Source of the DNA: Zygnema cylindricum
Lineage: Eukaryota; Streptophyta; Zygnematophyceae; Zygnematales; Zygnemataceae
Assembly (NCBI GenBank): GCA_037447655.1
Contig: JBBHKE010002952.1
Span: 253,591 to 315,590, forward strand
Direction of reading: 5' to 3'
DNA: 62,000 nt
In this document: piece by piece, positions 33,896 through 46,617 of the stretch
How positions within the stretch are numbered: position 1 is the first letter of the stretch
Layout of the letters: every line of letters begins with the position of its first letter
Notes under the pieces: generated by a model
What the model saw: only the letters and a program-made list of their open reading frames with translations
Told to the model about the DNA's origin: nothing
Databases searched by the model: none
Made by a program: the position numbers and the translations under genes

Positions 33896-34820
33896 TCTAA
33901 GGGTGTGTTCCCATGTGATAAAGTAACGGTTTTTTCTTGTCTTTGTCGTCCAAAAAAGAGCTTGCAACGAGGAAATCTTCTGCCGTACAAAAAACTTGCG
34001 AAAACCATAGTACAATTTGCATCATTTTGAAACTTAGAATGTACTACAACTTGTCGTTTTGCTATATTCGACCCACTGCTACGTCAAGAAACGTCATCTT
34101 CAAACTTTATTCGAAAACGACTTGCGAGTCGATTTTATTTAAAGTAACGGCTGACCAACGAATAGCATTATGTGTTTGCACATGTTGTAAACTTTCAAAA
34201 CTTTTTCACAAAACGTGAAGTACACACAAAAAACAAATATGCAGCTTGTACGGAATGTTTTCCATACAGGGGCCGCGAAGGGGTCTCGAGCAACGGATGC
34301 CATTTCGCAAAAGCGAAGTCCGTGAAAGCGCCTCGCTCTCTCTTTCTCTCCCTCTCCCACTATCGCGTTTATCTCACAACTCTTGCAATGAAAAACGCCA
34401 ATAATGGTATCAAATGAAAGATCTCTAAAAACAGTTTCTTTTTACTATCTTTGGGCGTATTTTGATGGCAAGTAGAGTGAGAAAAGACTAAAAAACAAAA
34501 TCGGGAAACCATGGCGAAAAAATTTAGAACTTGTGACGTCGACGGTGTCATAATTTGAGCGTGACGTTAAAATGTCACAAGCCCTAACCATCTATATTGT
34601 CACAAGTATCTAGACGTCTACAACCGTTGCTATTTTGTAAACGTCATCAATTGTCGCGAGTTTTGAAGTCGTCTACAACCATACAAATTACATCCACGTC
34701 TACATCCGTCACAATCTAAAGTAACGACTTCATTTCTTTACATACGAATGCTTTGAAAGTAGTACGTAGACTCTTCGCTAAAAACAAAGTTACAAAACTA
34801 AAGTTGCGGTTACATGCGAA
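33896..34820. mobile_element. Dispersed DNA element, AGGGTG termini
   Basis: The left end AGGGTGTGTTCCCATGTGAT resembles the mirror of the right end GTTACATGCGAAATCACCCT. Inside lie the (CT)n stretch at 34330-34370, AAAGATCTCTAAAAACAG, GGGAAACCATGGCG and repeated words near GACGTCTACAACCGT. The same series occurs at 45651-46610 and, reversed, at 47763-48245 and 860-1180. I could not find a target duplication. Confidence 0.6.
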
Positions 34821-34886
34821 ATCACCCTAATAGTGATACACGGTGTACTGTACTTGCACAGGACGTAGCCGCCAGAACCGGTGAAC

Positions 34887-35431
34887 TACACCGCGCATCG
34901 TTAATAGTGTCAAAGTTTAAATAGTGTGTAAGTAAATATACCGTCATTGACGCTAATTAAGAATTTGAAAATTAAAAAAAAAGGTTTATTCTAATTTCAG
35001 TGTTAACGCTAATTTGGAACAGCAAAAATGGAAAATTTTCTGTACGATTATATACATTATTATATGTATCCGTACAAAATATAAAAAATCGTACACCTTT
35101 GTGAAATTTATATATCCGTACATGTCAGACTTATTTACATGTCAGACCAATCCTGGTTTTTTACCGCACGTTTCTATGCGAACGCGTCCGATTTAATTCA
35201 TTTTTTGTAAACTTTTCAACTAAAAAGGTACATTTATGTACGGTCTGACACCGACCGTACACCACACTATTTACATATTAATGTACTTTCGTTCTGTATG
35301 CTAATTTGTACGAAACCTCAATTAACGTCAAGGAAAAATTAAAATCACGTATACTATTTTTGGAAAAAAAATCAAAATTTTAAGAACCCAAATTAGTGAC
35401 CTTGACACTAATAACGATGCGCGGTGTACTG
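34887..35431. mobile_element. Tc1-like MITE, 545 bp, different interior
   Basis: The ends TACACCGCGCATCGTTAATA and ATAACGATGCGCGGTGTA plus CTGTA are mirrored and belong to the same terminal family. The interior is AT-rich and unlike the foldback members. A further family terminus, GATACACGGTGTACTGTA, lies just before at 34827. Confidence 0.75.
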
Positions 35432-37119
35432 TAGAATACAAGCATGCTGATTATTTTAGTACATAAAGTACGATTAATTCATAAAAAGTACAATTAGGAC
35501 AGCTTTTACGGTCGTACTGCACCAGTGCGCACTGAGCAGTCACCTTCACAGGTCTCACTTTATTAACACGTGCGAACATTTTGTGCGAAGACTTGGAACG
35601 AAAGTTCCCTGACCGTACAGTATTGCAATGGAAATTTTCAGGTGGCCGCACGAATTGCCGCATGAAATTTCTTTTAAAAGGGGCGATGCTCTTGTCTGCT
35701 GATTTTGTGTGATCTCCGTATGAAATGTCCACACTTTTAAAACATGATTCCGGTTTTAGCGGCTGGACCTCGAAAACGACGGAGCTCAAGACGCGTCGAC
35801 GATCTGTCGAGTCTGCCTACGTAGCAATTTGATTAGCTGGGATACGCCGGCCATCAAAAGGATAAAAGGTTTTGTTTTGAGAACTTCCGCGACTTCACTT
35901 GACTTTTGTCTGCCCAGACTGTAGGACACTTGGCTTTAAAGATTAGGCGGAATCTGCAACGTTTTTGCCTTTTTGGGGTTAACTGCCTTCTGATTGGTCC
36001 AGATATTTATGGACTCACCATCCAAATCTGAATTTTTCAAATTCCATTTTCCAGCCACGAAACAATTTGAATATTGGATGTAGAAGTCTAGAAGAAGTCC
36101 GGGCAGATTTTGGTCAGTAATCCTAAAAACCCTAAAAGGTTTCTATGGTTCAGTTTTTTTGCTTTTAATTGTTTGTCGGTTTCGCGTCTGTCATGATTCT
36201 GGCAATGTCGGCACAGGATCCTTTGGAGATTTCAGTACCATAATAATATGACACGTGTCATATCTTGACGCCCTTCCGGAAGTGACAGTACAATCTGCAA
36301 CCGATGAATTGTATGCTGACGTCATCAAAGCAGCTGACTGGCTGTGTAAGGAATTCCAGAATCCTGTACTTTTATTTTACCATCCCGGTTTCGGAATTAT
36401 AATCGTCTCCCAATATATTGACACGTGAAAATCGAAAGCTCTTTATCGGACGATGTAAAATTTCCAACATAGAAACGATCGACAGAGGCAATGCGATGTC
36501 GAAAATCACGAACGACAAAAAAGGTGCAAATATCAAAATACTTCCCAGTACAGACCAGGAGTACGGAATATGTCGCGATCCAAGTTTTTCAATGACTAGA
36601 ATAAGCTGGTGTCGCACGTGACTTCCTTCCTATATTTGATGATTCTTTGGATGGTAAATCTTAACGGTCAGATTTGGTGGTAAACAACAGCCTCAAATAG
36701 AGATGCGTATCGTGCCACGTCATAGCCCGATATACCTGTGTACGGATGAGGTTGTAAACGTATGTACACCGCGAATCGCAATTAGAGTAAATTACTCTAA
36801 TTCGGTCCCTCGAAATTTCAACTCTATCACATGAAATAGAGTAAATGACTCTATTTTTTTCATTATTCTATTTAAGTTAAAGTTTAATTAGCGTTTTTAA
36901 TTCTAATATAGGTTTGTTTAAAATAGTGTGGAGTAGGGACGACCTCCGCCCGTGCAAAATTGTACTTTATTAAGTAAAAAAGTACAAATAATGATTTAAT
37001 GTAGGCCGTTATCATGTAACTGCATTTTAACAAACCACGTAGTGCAAACGTCATAATGACGATAAACTGTACGTTTTGCCAAATTCTGTACATATACCTT
37101 ATTTACAGTAGAGGATATT
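35432..37119. other. Intergenic region, one MITE end, no gene seen
   Basis: Short frames at 36372-36621 on both strands have no recognisable motif. TACACCGCGAATCGCAATTA at about 36764 is a Tc1-like MITE end without a partner. It is followed by repeated AGAGTAAATNACTCTA words. The gypsy element begins at the right border. Confidence 0.45.
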
Positions 37120-38087
37120 TGTAACAGTAATAGCGGATCGAACTTGTTTATAACGGGGTATTTGGGTGTTATGATTATAGAGTACTAAATTTGGTAGACG
37201 TCCGCGAAAGAATCACGCTATTTGGAGTTATATTTAAAAAGTAATAGCGATGGGTGTAATTAGGTGACAGCGTGGGGTCTAAAGAACACGTGGGTATCAT
37301 TGAAACAGGTTAAGGGTCTAATTAGTATCAAAATTACGCGTGTACGTTTCATAAAGTTCTAATGAAACGTTTAGTATGCACGGTGGTTCGTTTCGTACAA
37401 ATTTTAGTACGAAACGTCACTTCACTTAAGGGAATTTCGAAGGAAGTTTCGCGTGCGTAAATTGTTACGCACGATCGTGCGAAGTCGCGTTTCGTTTGGC
37501 GCGCACTTTTGCACGTAAATGTTACGTAGTGAAACGTAACGTTTGACTGGTTAGTAGAGTGCTAAGTAGTTAGTAAGAGATTTCGCACGTTTTTGCATTG
37601 GTCAGTCTGAGTCCTTGCTGATCAATGATTGGCCCAGGTAAAAGCCTGTTAAAACGGAGCGTTGACTCTGGCCTGGCTAGTCCAGGGCGATGATGGATAA
37701 ATAGTGAAGTGTAAGAGGAGATTAGACATCTTTTCCTTTGGAAAAGTTTGTGGAAATTTCGGGTGATCTTGGTCCTGAGCGATTAATACCAAATTGGAGA
37801 AAAGGCATTTTTGCTTTGAAATCTCTTACTAACTAAATAGTGTTTTAGTAGTTAAGAGAGAAAATTATTAAGAGTCGAGAGTAGTGGAAAACACTTTAGT
37901 AAGAAGGGTTGAGCCACGAGGGCAAGAGACCAAGCTAATGTTATGTGGACAGAAGCTTCTTCTAATTTAAAGTTTATCCTTATGTGAGTGTGGTCCAATG
38001 TGGATGTGTATTTTCCAATGTGTAGAATGTGTGGTTGGGATTGTTTATAGTAATGGGATTTTCTGAGAGGTAGGAGATCCTGTTACA
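37120..38087 (+). repeat. Gypsy 5' LTR, 968 bp
   Basis: It starts TGTAACAGTAATAGCGG and ends GGAGATCCTGTTACA, so it is bounded by TG and CA. It aligns along its length with 43727-45525 after removing an 822-bp insertion and its 8-bp duplication; the net lengths agree within one base. The two LTRs differ at scattered positions, so the insertion is not recent. No flanking target duplication was found. Confidence 0.95.
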
Positions 38088-38089
38088 TA

Positions 38090-38101
38090 TGGTATCAAAG
38101 C
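38090..38101 (+). other. Gypsy primer binding site
   Basis: TGGTATCAAAGC lies two bases after the 5' LTR. It matches the usual initiator tRNA-Met primer site TGGTATCAGAGC with one change. Confidence 0.88.
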
Positions 38102-39008
38102 TTTGGTAAGAAACCAAGGAGAAGTTTGCTCACTCGAATATCGACTGCCGTGACCGGTGAGGGTGCTCTAACCTGTGTTGGTAGAACCACAATGTGAAGT
38201 GGTAGGGGATTGGAGGGAAGCTGAGTGATCACACTGCCAGCGGCCGTTGGTTAGATGTGGGGCGTGCTCAGGTCCTAAGAACTAAGGCGGGGTGAGCAGT
38301 GTAGCCACCTCTGAAACTCACTCCAATTACCTAGAGGCCAAACAAACTTGCCTTCTCTTAGCAATGATTCATGTGTAGAGGGAGGGTTTGAAGCCATGAA
38401 GGGTGAGGATGTGAGGATTAGAGAGTAAAAGATCCTGATGTAGTGGGAAGTGGGAAATTTGCTAATGGAGGAGAAGGAAAGTGGAGTACTTTACTTCTTA
38501 AAGAGCAAAGGAGTCCACATATGACTCAAAACTTTTCAAACCCTAAATTATTAACTTTGATTGCTTTCAATTTTGTTGTTGCAAAATTTGTGGTTAAATC
38601 TTACCTTTGAGAGCTTTCAATTTTGCGGTTGCAAAATTTGTGGGGAAATTCTTACCTTTTGTTTCAATGTTGGGAAATTGAAATTTGAATTTGCACTAAC
38701 TTACTGTCAATGTTTTTTTTTTATTTCACAAATTTTGACATTTTCAAAAGATTCGTTAAGGAGAAGAAGTCTTGGATTGGAACAATCTTAAGACTTCAAA
38801 TCTGCAGCAATTTTTTTTGAGAAATTGTATTCTTTCTTTTGTTTTCCTTGATTTCATTGTGTGATAATGACAAATTATGCACTGAAACGTGAAATGGAGA
38901 ATGCTTTGAATGTGTTGAAGAAGCGTACTGTGAAATTGGTCAAAGGATTTAATAATCAGATTTGGGGAAGATGATCATGATAGACCTAAGAAGATAAGAG
39001 ATCTAAAA
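38102..39008 (+). other. Gypsy untranslated leader
   Basis: No coding frame is convincing between the primer site and gag. A block TTGCAAAATTTGTGG is repeated (about 38579 and 38629) within two related 55-60 bp stretches. Confidence 0.6.
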
Positions 39009-39647
39009 TTGTCTATTAGTAAGGCACCATCGTTTGATGGTAAGAAGATTGATGAGTTGGATGCTTGGATTTTTCATATGGAGTATTATTTAGAATCTAG
39101 AAATTGTGATCGTGATGATTACACTTCATTTGCTGTAAGCTGTCTGAAGGGCGATGCTCAAATTTGGTATTACACTCAGAGAAGGTCTAAATTGATTCCT
39201 GATAATGCTAATTGGAAAACTTTTAAAACCGCGATCAAATCGCGATTCTTGTCTGTCACTTTTAAATCCAAAATGGAAGAAAAGTGGTTGAACTGTAAGC
39301 GGACTGGATCTGTGAAGGATTACATTGTGGAATTTGACTCATCTAGCATTCACGTCATAGGTTTGACTGATGAAATGGCTAAGTTGTATTTTTTAAATTA
39401 TCTAAACCTTATACTGAAATCAGAATTGAAACATCAAAAATTTAATAATTTGAAAGAATTACAAGACAAGGCATTGGAATTAGAGGATCAGTTGGGGTAT
39501 AATCGGGAAACTAGATCACTTAGGGGTAATTTGAATGAAGTATCAAAGTGGAATGACGAGGAATTTGTGGATGAGGGTCTGAATGCTGGTCTGATGAATT
39601 GGCAATATATTATAAGGGGAAATCAGAAGGGTGGACAGATGTGTTAA
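39009..39647 (+). pseudogene. Gypsy Gag, retrotransposon_gag domain
   Basis: The frame starts ISKAPSFDGKKIDELDAWIF and contains the Gag core YTSFAVSCLKGDAQIWYYT, FKTAIKSRFL and YIVEFDSSS. The true start lies upstream, because the frame is open before 39009. Stops and shifts separate it from the zinc knuckles at 39739-39870. Confidence 0.88.
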
Positions 39648-39738
39648 TGCAGAAAACAAATTTAACAATAGAGGGGGATACATTAAGAGTCCTAAACTAA
39701 ACATTAATGCTCAAAAGCCTAACCTTACCATCCCCACA

Positions 39739-39870
39739 TGCACTATTTGTCAAAAAAAGGGTCATATAGCATTTGAAAAAGATTAATTGTTATAATTGTG
39801 GAGAGGAGGGGCATTTTAGTAGAGAGTGCACAAAACCCAAAAAGAAAGTCACTTGTTTCAAATGCGGAGG
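39739..39870 (+). pseudogene. Gypsy zinc knuckles
   Basis: Three knuckles are visible across frames: CTICQKKGHIAFEK, the intact CYNCGEEGHFSREC, and CFKCGGPDHYDK. A stop follows the first. These would bind the element RNA in Gag. Confidence 0.85.
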
Positions 39871-40057
39871 TCCAGATCATTACGATAAAGGTTCTCTCAA
39901 AAACTATCGATGTAAATGAAGGTCTCCAAGAAGATATTGCAGTATACCTAGTTGAGCAGGAAGCACAAGAGGTGGGAAACGGTAAGGACTAACTGAAAGT
40001 CCTCAGTTGAGTCAACCGGATCCATAAGTTAATGAGATAACTCTGGAGGGCAAATTA

Positions 40058-40450
40058 ATGAATGGAAAAGTTAGGATAGCTGAATTTATTAAGATTCTCA
40101 CTACAATGCACAGTTTAAAGAATCTTTCTGATGAAATTCTCAACAACAGACTTATGTTAGGACAATTAAGTAATGATGACACCAGACACAGTTTGATTAG
40201 ATTCGAGTCGTTAGTGGAAAGAAAACCGTTGAGAGTAATGGTTGATTCAAGTGTCACACATAATTTTATTTCACATAGATTTGTAGAGGAAAATAAAACT
40301 TCTACTATCATAAGGGAAAAGCCTTTACATGTTCAAGTGGCAAATAGTAATAAGTCCACATTAGACTTACAAACTGACACGATAGAAGTTGATATCCAGG
40401 GTCATAAAATGAAAGTTGTGTGTGAAATAATGAATTTAGGAAGTGGATAA
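40058..40450 (+). pseudogene. Gypsy aspartic protease, catalytic motif changed
   Basis: The frame includes LRVMVDSSVTHNFISHRFVE, where gypsy proteases usually read VDSGATHNFIS. The Gly of the DSG/DTG triad is Ser. A stop occurs after EIMNLGSG, before the RT region. The gap 40451-41063 holds broken frames with a recognisable linker to RT. Confidence 0.85.
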
Positions 40451-41063
40451 CTAATTCTGGAAAGTCTTAGTTAACTGAACCCAATCCTCAAATTAATTGG
40501 GAAATTAACACATTGAAAGTGAAGTCTGAAAACGGTTGGAAGGTTTTGCAAGCATTATCTCCTAAGAAATTGCATAGTAATCACATAAATAACATAACCA
40601 GATTGGGAGTGGAAGGTTTGATATCTGCTAAACAATTTAAAAAGCACTTAAAAGATAAAACAAATCATAACTGAGGCAGTTACTGATGAAAGGGGGGGAG
40701 AAAACACTAACATTGATGTCATCCTTAAATCAGACACCACTAAAACTCTCGAAAAACTAAAATCTGAATTTGTAACTGACATTAATACACCTGATGTTGT
40801 TGTTAAAGATTTGATTTTTGAATTTCAAGATGTTTTTCCAAGTGATTTACCCTGATGAAGGCCATCTTCTCGAGATGTGGAACATGTTATTAACCTTGAA
40901 CATGGATGCAACCCTCCAGTCACAAGAATTTATAAGCACAATTTCTTTGAGCAGGAGGAATTAAAGAAACAGATCAAGTAACTCCTAAAGAATTTAGCCC
41001 AGCAAATCACTGTAAATCACCGTACAGACACCAGTTCTCTTCGTCAAAAAAAAGAACGGAACG

Positions 41064-42716
41064 TTGAGAATGTGTGTCAATTATCGTAGTCTGAACAAGA
41101 TTACGGTTAAGGATAAGTATCCGTTACCTTTAATTTCTGATTTGATGGATCGTTTAAAAGGTGCTAAAGTATTTTCGTTGATTGACCTGCGTAGTGGCTT
41201 TTATCAAGTGCCAATTAGAATTGAAGATGTTGATAAAACTCCTTTCAAGACTAGGGTGGGTCATTTCGAATGGATAGTGATGCCATTCGGCTTAACGAAT
41301 GCACCGACTACTTACCGAAAATTAGTGAACCAAACCTTTTCAGATTACATAGATAAGTTTGTCCAAGTGTTTATAGATGATATTTTAGTTTACAGTGAAT
41401 CTAAAGAACAACATGTAATTCATTTAAGAAGTGTGTTGGAAAGGTTAAGAGAAAGAAAATTATATGGAAAATTGTCAAAATCCAGCTTTCTTAAAAGTGA
41501 ACAATTATTTTTGGGACACATAGTTAGTGGGAAAGGTGTTAAAACAGATCCATCCGAAATTTTAGCAATCCAAAATTGGAAACAACCTACTAATGTCACA
41601 AAAGTTAGATCGTTTTTGGGATTGGCCACTTATTACAAGAAATTTATCAAGAACTTCCGTATGATCGCCGCACCTTTGACGGATTTACTTCGGGAGAAGG
41701 AGACGTTTGTTTGGGGAGTTGATCAGGAGGGAGCATTCGAGGAACTAAAAGGGAAGTTGACCTCTGCCCCTACACTGGTGTATCGTGACCCTGCTGTGGA
41801 ATTTGAAGTTATGATCACTACATATGCATGTGATAAAGGTCTACGTGCAATCATAAGTCAAAAAGTCGGCAAACACTTTCATCCTATTGCTTTTGAGTCC
41901 AAAAAATTCAATGATGCTGAAAAGAACTATACAGCACAAGAAAAAGAATTACTTGCAATTGTACATGCATTGGTGAAATGGCGTTGTTATTTGCATAATA
42001 AAGAATTTATAGTTCAGTGTGATAATAAAGCACTCTTTTATTTACAGAGATTAAGTGATGCACAAATTATAACTGGCAGACATGTTAGGTGGATGCAGAA
42101 ATTAGCATATTGCAAATTTAATGTCAAACATATTATTGGGAAGACAAATGTAGTCACAGATCCTTTAAGTAGATGTTTTGAAATAAGTGTTATGGTTGAG
42201 GATGAATTGTTTTTAGATACTGTTAGAAATGGTTATGATAAAGATACTTCTTTTGATGTGATTTGCAAGAATATTTCGGGAGGGAATTCTGACCCATTGA
42301 ATGAGAGGCATGCCAAAAACTTTAGACTAGAGGATGGTTTACTGTATTTGCAAATTGGGGATAGATTGTGCATTCCTGAAGTGGGAGACTTAAGAAAACA
42401 AATTTTATGGGAAGCTCATGAGCATTTAGGACATCTAGGTCGAGATAAAACTCTAAGTCGAGTGCAAAGTAGATTGTTTTGGCATGGGATGGCAAAAGAG
42501 GTGTCAAAACACGTGGAAAGTTGTGTCCCTTCCCAACAGAGTAAACATAGTACTCAAAATCCTAAAGGTCTCTTAAAACCTTTGGATATCCCCGAAAGAC
42601 CGTGGGAATCTGTCAGTATGGATTTTATTGTCAGGTTGCTTGTTACATCTAAAAAGAATGACAGTATCAGGGTCGTAGTCGATAGGTTTAGTAAAATAGC
42701 AAATCTTTATCCCTAG
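41064..42716 (+). pseudogene. Gypsy reverse transcriptase, RNase H and integrase N-terminus
   Basis: A 550-residue open frame carries RT ([49 protein letters not shown], catalytic FIDDILVYS), connection ([12 protein letters not shown]), RNase H ([18 protein letters not shown]) and the integrase zinc region ([22 protein letters not shown]). In RNase H the first catalytic Asp of the usual TDAS motif is lost (ITTYACDKG). In integrase the second Cys is replaced (CVPS). The frame ends early at 42716 within the integrase core (VSMDFIV). It starts after stops, so this is a remnant. Confidence 0.93.
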
Positions 42717-43677
42717 CAAAACCACTCATTCAGTTGTAGATATTGCAAAGTTATATTTTGACAACGTGGTCAGACATCATGGAATCCCTCTATCTATAGT
42801 CAGTGAGAGAGATTCTAAATTTATGTCTACTTTTTGGAAAGAATTACAGCAAAACTTAGGCTCATAATTGAAAATGAGTACCGGTTATCATCCTCAGACA
42901 GATGGACAGACACAAAGGATGAACTGTACACTAGAGGAAATGCTTAGGACAGTTTGCAGTGGAATTCAGAACACATGGGAATCTAACCTTCCATTAATGG
43001 AATTTACATATAATTCATGTAAACATGCTAGTACATGATTCTCACCATTTAAAGTTGCATACGGATACCAACCTAGAGAAACATTAGACTAAATAACAGG
43101 GGTCACTCAAGAGTATAGAGGTTCTGGAACAAAGTTTTGGGAATACGTCCAAACAGATTGGAAAACTGTCCGGGATGCATTGGTAGAGGCACAAATGAGG
43201 CAAGAATTAAATGCTAACTGCAAACGGGGTGATTGGGTGTCACGCACAGGTGACAAGGTTTGGCTTTCTCCAACTCATTACACGTGCAAGACCGAGGGAC
43301 AATTGGATCCTATGAGAAAATTGTCTCCTAAGTACATTGGACCGTTTACTGTAATCGAGATGATATCGTCAGTTGCTGCCAAATTGGACTTTCCGCCTTC
43401 AACAAAGATTCATCCAGTGATACACATCAACCAATTGAAACCAGCGAATCTTCGACCAACTCAAGGAGAATTGGAATTAGATCCCTCAATAATTATAGAA
43501 CCTGAAGTCCACATATGGGTAATAGATTGGGTTGGTCAACGGTTCAAGGTCGGCGATACTATATTTTGGCAAGTGCATTATCTAGGAAGGCCTGAGGATG
43601 AGTTGACTTTGGAGGATAAAAATTCTGAGTTTTTACAGAGGTATTGGAGGGATAATAATATAGAAGTCCCGTCTTGA
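42717..43677 (+). pseudogene. Gypsy integrase C-terminal part with chromodomain-like tail
   Basis: Broken frames continue the integrase (HHGIPLSIVSERDSKF, STGYHPQTDGQTQRMN) with stops after NLGS, KHAST and RETLD. From 43180 an open frame gives the GPF/Y module (LSPKYIGPFTVIEMI, VIHINQLKPA). It ends with FWQVHYLGRPEDELTLEDKN, which resembles a degenerate chromodomain. This points to a chromovirus-type gypsy element. Confidence 0.82.
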
Positions 43678-43713
43678 GAATTAAAGGTGTTTTAACTGAG
43701 GTCAGTTAAAAAT

Positions 43714-43726
43714 AAGGAGGGGATGA
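43714..43726 (+). other. Gypsy polypurine tract
   Basis: AAGGAGGGGATGA lies directly before the 3' LTR start TGTAACAG, the expected position of the plus-strand primer. Confidence 0.85.
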
Positions 43727-45525
43727 TGTAACAGTAATAGCGGATTGAACTTGTTTATAAAGGGGTATTTAGGTATTATGATTATAGCGTACTAAATTTG
43801 GTAGACGTCCGCGAAAGAATCACGCTATTTGGAGTTGTATTTTAAAACTTATAGCGATGAGTGTATTTACGTGACAGCGTGGGGTCTAAATAACAAGTGG
43901 GTATCATTGAAACTAGTGTTGGGTATCGAGGACCGTTTGCCAATATTCGCAATATATCGAATTTCAGGTACCCGATAATCGATATATCGCTTCGATATAT
44001 CGAATTTCAAATCATCGCGATATATCGCCGATATATCGTATCGTCGATATATCGAAGCTAAAAGAAAAAAAAAAAATCCCACAGGTTTTCAAAGTCTGGT
44101 GACTTCGGACAAAGTGACTCTAAAATCTTTGCGGGAAAGAAATACGGTTTTTTCCTGAAAGTCAGCAGAGTGAAGGAGATCTCTGAGGTACATTGACGAG
44201 GTACACTTGTGAAATACACGTACGTCATACGCAAGTACGATTTTCCAGACGAAAAAGGTCGGTTTCCAAATATTTGATAAATTTTTGAGATTTGGTAGTC
44301 AGCTTACGTGGAACCACTCATATCAAAACACGTATGTAAAACTTTTTGACAAAAGATACGCGATGTACCCAAGGCCTCTGTAATACATAAATTTTGCTGT
44401 CGTACTATTACAGAGACCTCTTCGTGTAACTATACCCCAAATAAATAATCATTTCAATTTCGGAATTGGTACTTTTTGGTCGGTTACATTTTGCGGCGTC
44501 TACATTTAAGTCACGGAACGAAAATCACGGCGTACGTGGCGTATTAGACAATTTGACTTTTACGCTAAAATAACATATTATATAAAAAAATAAAAAAATA
44601 AATTTAAAATATACTATATATCGCTATAATTTATGTTGGTGTTGGTACGATATATCGAGGATCCTGCTCGATCGATATTCGATATATCAAATAGAAAGAT
44701 TATCGCGATATGAATTTACCTTATACCCAACACTAGTTGAAACGGGTTAAGGGTCTAATTAGTACCGAAATTACGCGTGTACTTTTCATAAAGTTCTAAT
44801 GAAACGTTTAGTATGCACGGTGGTTCGTTTCGTACAAGTTTTAGTACGAAACGTCACTTTCACTTAAGGGAATTTCGAAGGAAGTTTCGCGTGCGAAATT
44901 TGCTACGCACGATCGTGCGAAGTCGCGTTTCGTTTGGCGCGCACTTTTGCACGTAAATGATACGTAGTGAAACGTAACGTTTGATTGGTTAGTAAAGTGC
45001 TAAGTAGTTAGTAAGAGATTTCGCACGTTTTTGCATTGGTCAGTCTGAGTCCTTGTTGATCAATGATTAGCCCAGGTAAAAGTTTGTTAAAACGGAGCGT
45101 TGACTCTGGCCTGGCTAGTCTAGGGCGATGATGGATAAATAGTGAAGTGTAAGAGGAGAGTAGACATCTTTTCCTTTGGAAAAGTTTGTGGAAATTCCGG
45201 CTGATCTTGGTCCTGAGCGTTTAATACCAAATTGGAGAAAAGGCATTTTTGCTTTGAAATCTCTTACTAACTAAATAGTGTTTTAGTAGTTAAGAGATAG
45301 AATCATTAAGAGTCGAGAGTATTGGAAACCACTTTAATAAGAAGGGTCGAGCCACGAGGGCAAGAGACCAAGCTAATGTTATGTGGACAGAAGCTTCTTC
45401 TAATTTAAAGTTTATCCTTATGTGAGTGTGGTCCAATATGGATGTGTATTTTCCAATGTGTGGAATGTGTGGTTGGGATTGTTTGTAGTAACGGGATTTT
45501 CTGAGAGGTAGGAGATCCTATTATA
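43727..45525 (+). repeat. Gypsy 3' LTR, interrupted by a hAT-like element
   Basis: The sequence matches the 5' LTR before 43913 and after 44744. The outer end reads CCTATTATA where the 5' LTR has CCTGTTACA, so the terminal CA is mutated. Confidence 0.93.
43914..44735. mobile_element. hAT-like MITE, TAGTGTTGGGTATC family, complete
   Basis: The ends TAGTGTTGGGTAT and ATACCCAACACTA are mirrored over 13 bp. ATTGAAAC (43906-43913) and GTTGAAAC (44736-44743) form an 8-bp target duplication with one mismatch. The intact 5' LTR reads ATTGAAAC once at the matching site, which proves the insertion. TAGTG ends and 8-bp duplications fit hAT. Confidence 0.93.
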
Positions 45526-46617
45526 GTAAGTCACTTTTTTAAATAACAAGTTATTTGCGTTTACATCCGAATGCGCTGAAAGTCGTACGGAGAATCTTCG
45601 CTAAAAAACAAAGTAACTAGACTAAGTTTCGGTTACATGCGAAAGTACCCTTAGGGCATGTGCTAAAGTTACAGTTATTTTTTGTCGTTTTCCTCCACAA
45701 CTTCAAAAAAAAAACGGAAAATCCGCAGCCGTACCAGAAAATTGAAATTACCACCGTACAAATTGTGTTACCTCGAAACTTTATATGTATTGGAGTTTGT
45801 CATGTAGGGCGATGCAGTTTGTCGTCTAGCGCGTTTCGACCCACTTTCGCATCCTTCCACCTCAACTTCAAACTTTATATAAAATCATCTCGCGAGGTGA
45901 TTTTAAATAAAGTACTAAGAGGTGAGTGAATACACAGATGCTGTCGCACGTGTCGAAGGTTTTTGACATTTTTTGTGCGAGGAGTACCAAAAAAAAAAAC
46001 CCACTACACGTTTCAAGCCTGTGTGTGACTTTTTTTCCGTGTCCTTTTTTCCGTACTGGGGCTGTGGAGGGAGTCTCGACCAACGGACGCCATTTCGAAA
46101 AAGCGAATTCCGTGAAAGCGCCTCTCTCTCTCTCTCTCCCCCTCTCCCACTTCCGCGTTTATCTCATAATTCTTGCAATGAAAAACGTCAACAATGGTAT
46201 CAAATGAAAGATTTCTAAAAAGGTTTTCTTTTGACTATCTTTGGCCGTATTTTGATGGCAAATAGAGTGAGACTAAAAAACAAAATCGGAAAACCATGGC
46301 GGAAAGTTTTAAAATCTGTGACGTCAATGTTGTAAAAAAAAGAGCGTTACGTTAAAATGTCACAAACCTTAAACATCTACAATGTCACAAGTAGCTAGAC
46401 GTCTACAACCGTCGCAAATTTGTAAACGTCATCAATTGTTGTGATTTTTGTAGTCGTCTACAACCGTCACAAATTACACCCGCGTCTACATTTGTCACAA
46501 TCTAAAGTAACGATTTCATTTCTTTACATACGAATGTTATCAAAGTAGTACGGAGAATCTTTGTTAAAAACAATATTACAAGACTAAAGTTTCGGTTACA
46601 TGCGAAAGTACCCTTAG
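45526..46617. mobile_element. Two abutting members of the AGGG-terminus family
   Basis: 45540-45651 is the right end of one member (TTCGGTTACATGCGAAAGTA then CCCTTAG). A second begins at once with GGGCATGTGCTAAAG and ends near 46610 with the same right end. It shares the (CT)n block and GGAAAACCATGGCGG with 34330-34520. Target duplications are not clear. Confidence 0.6.
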
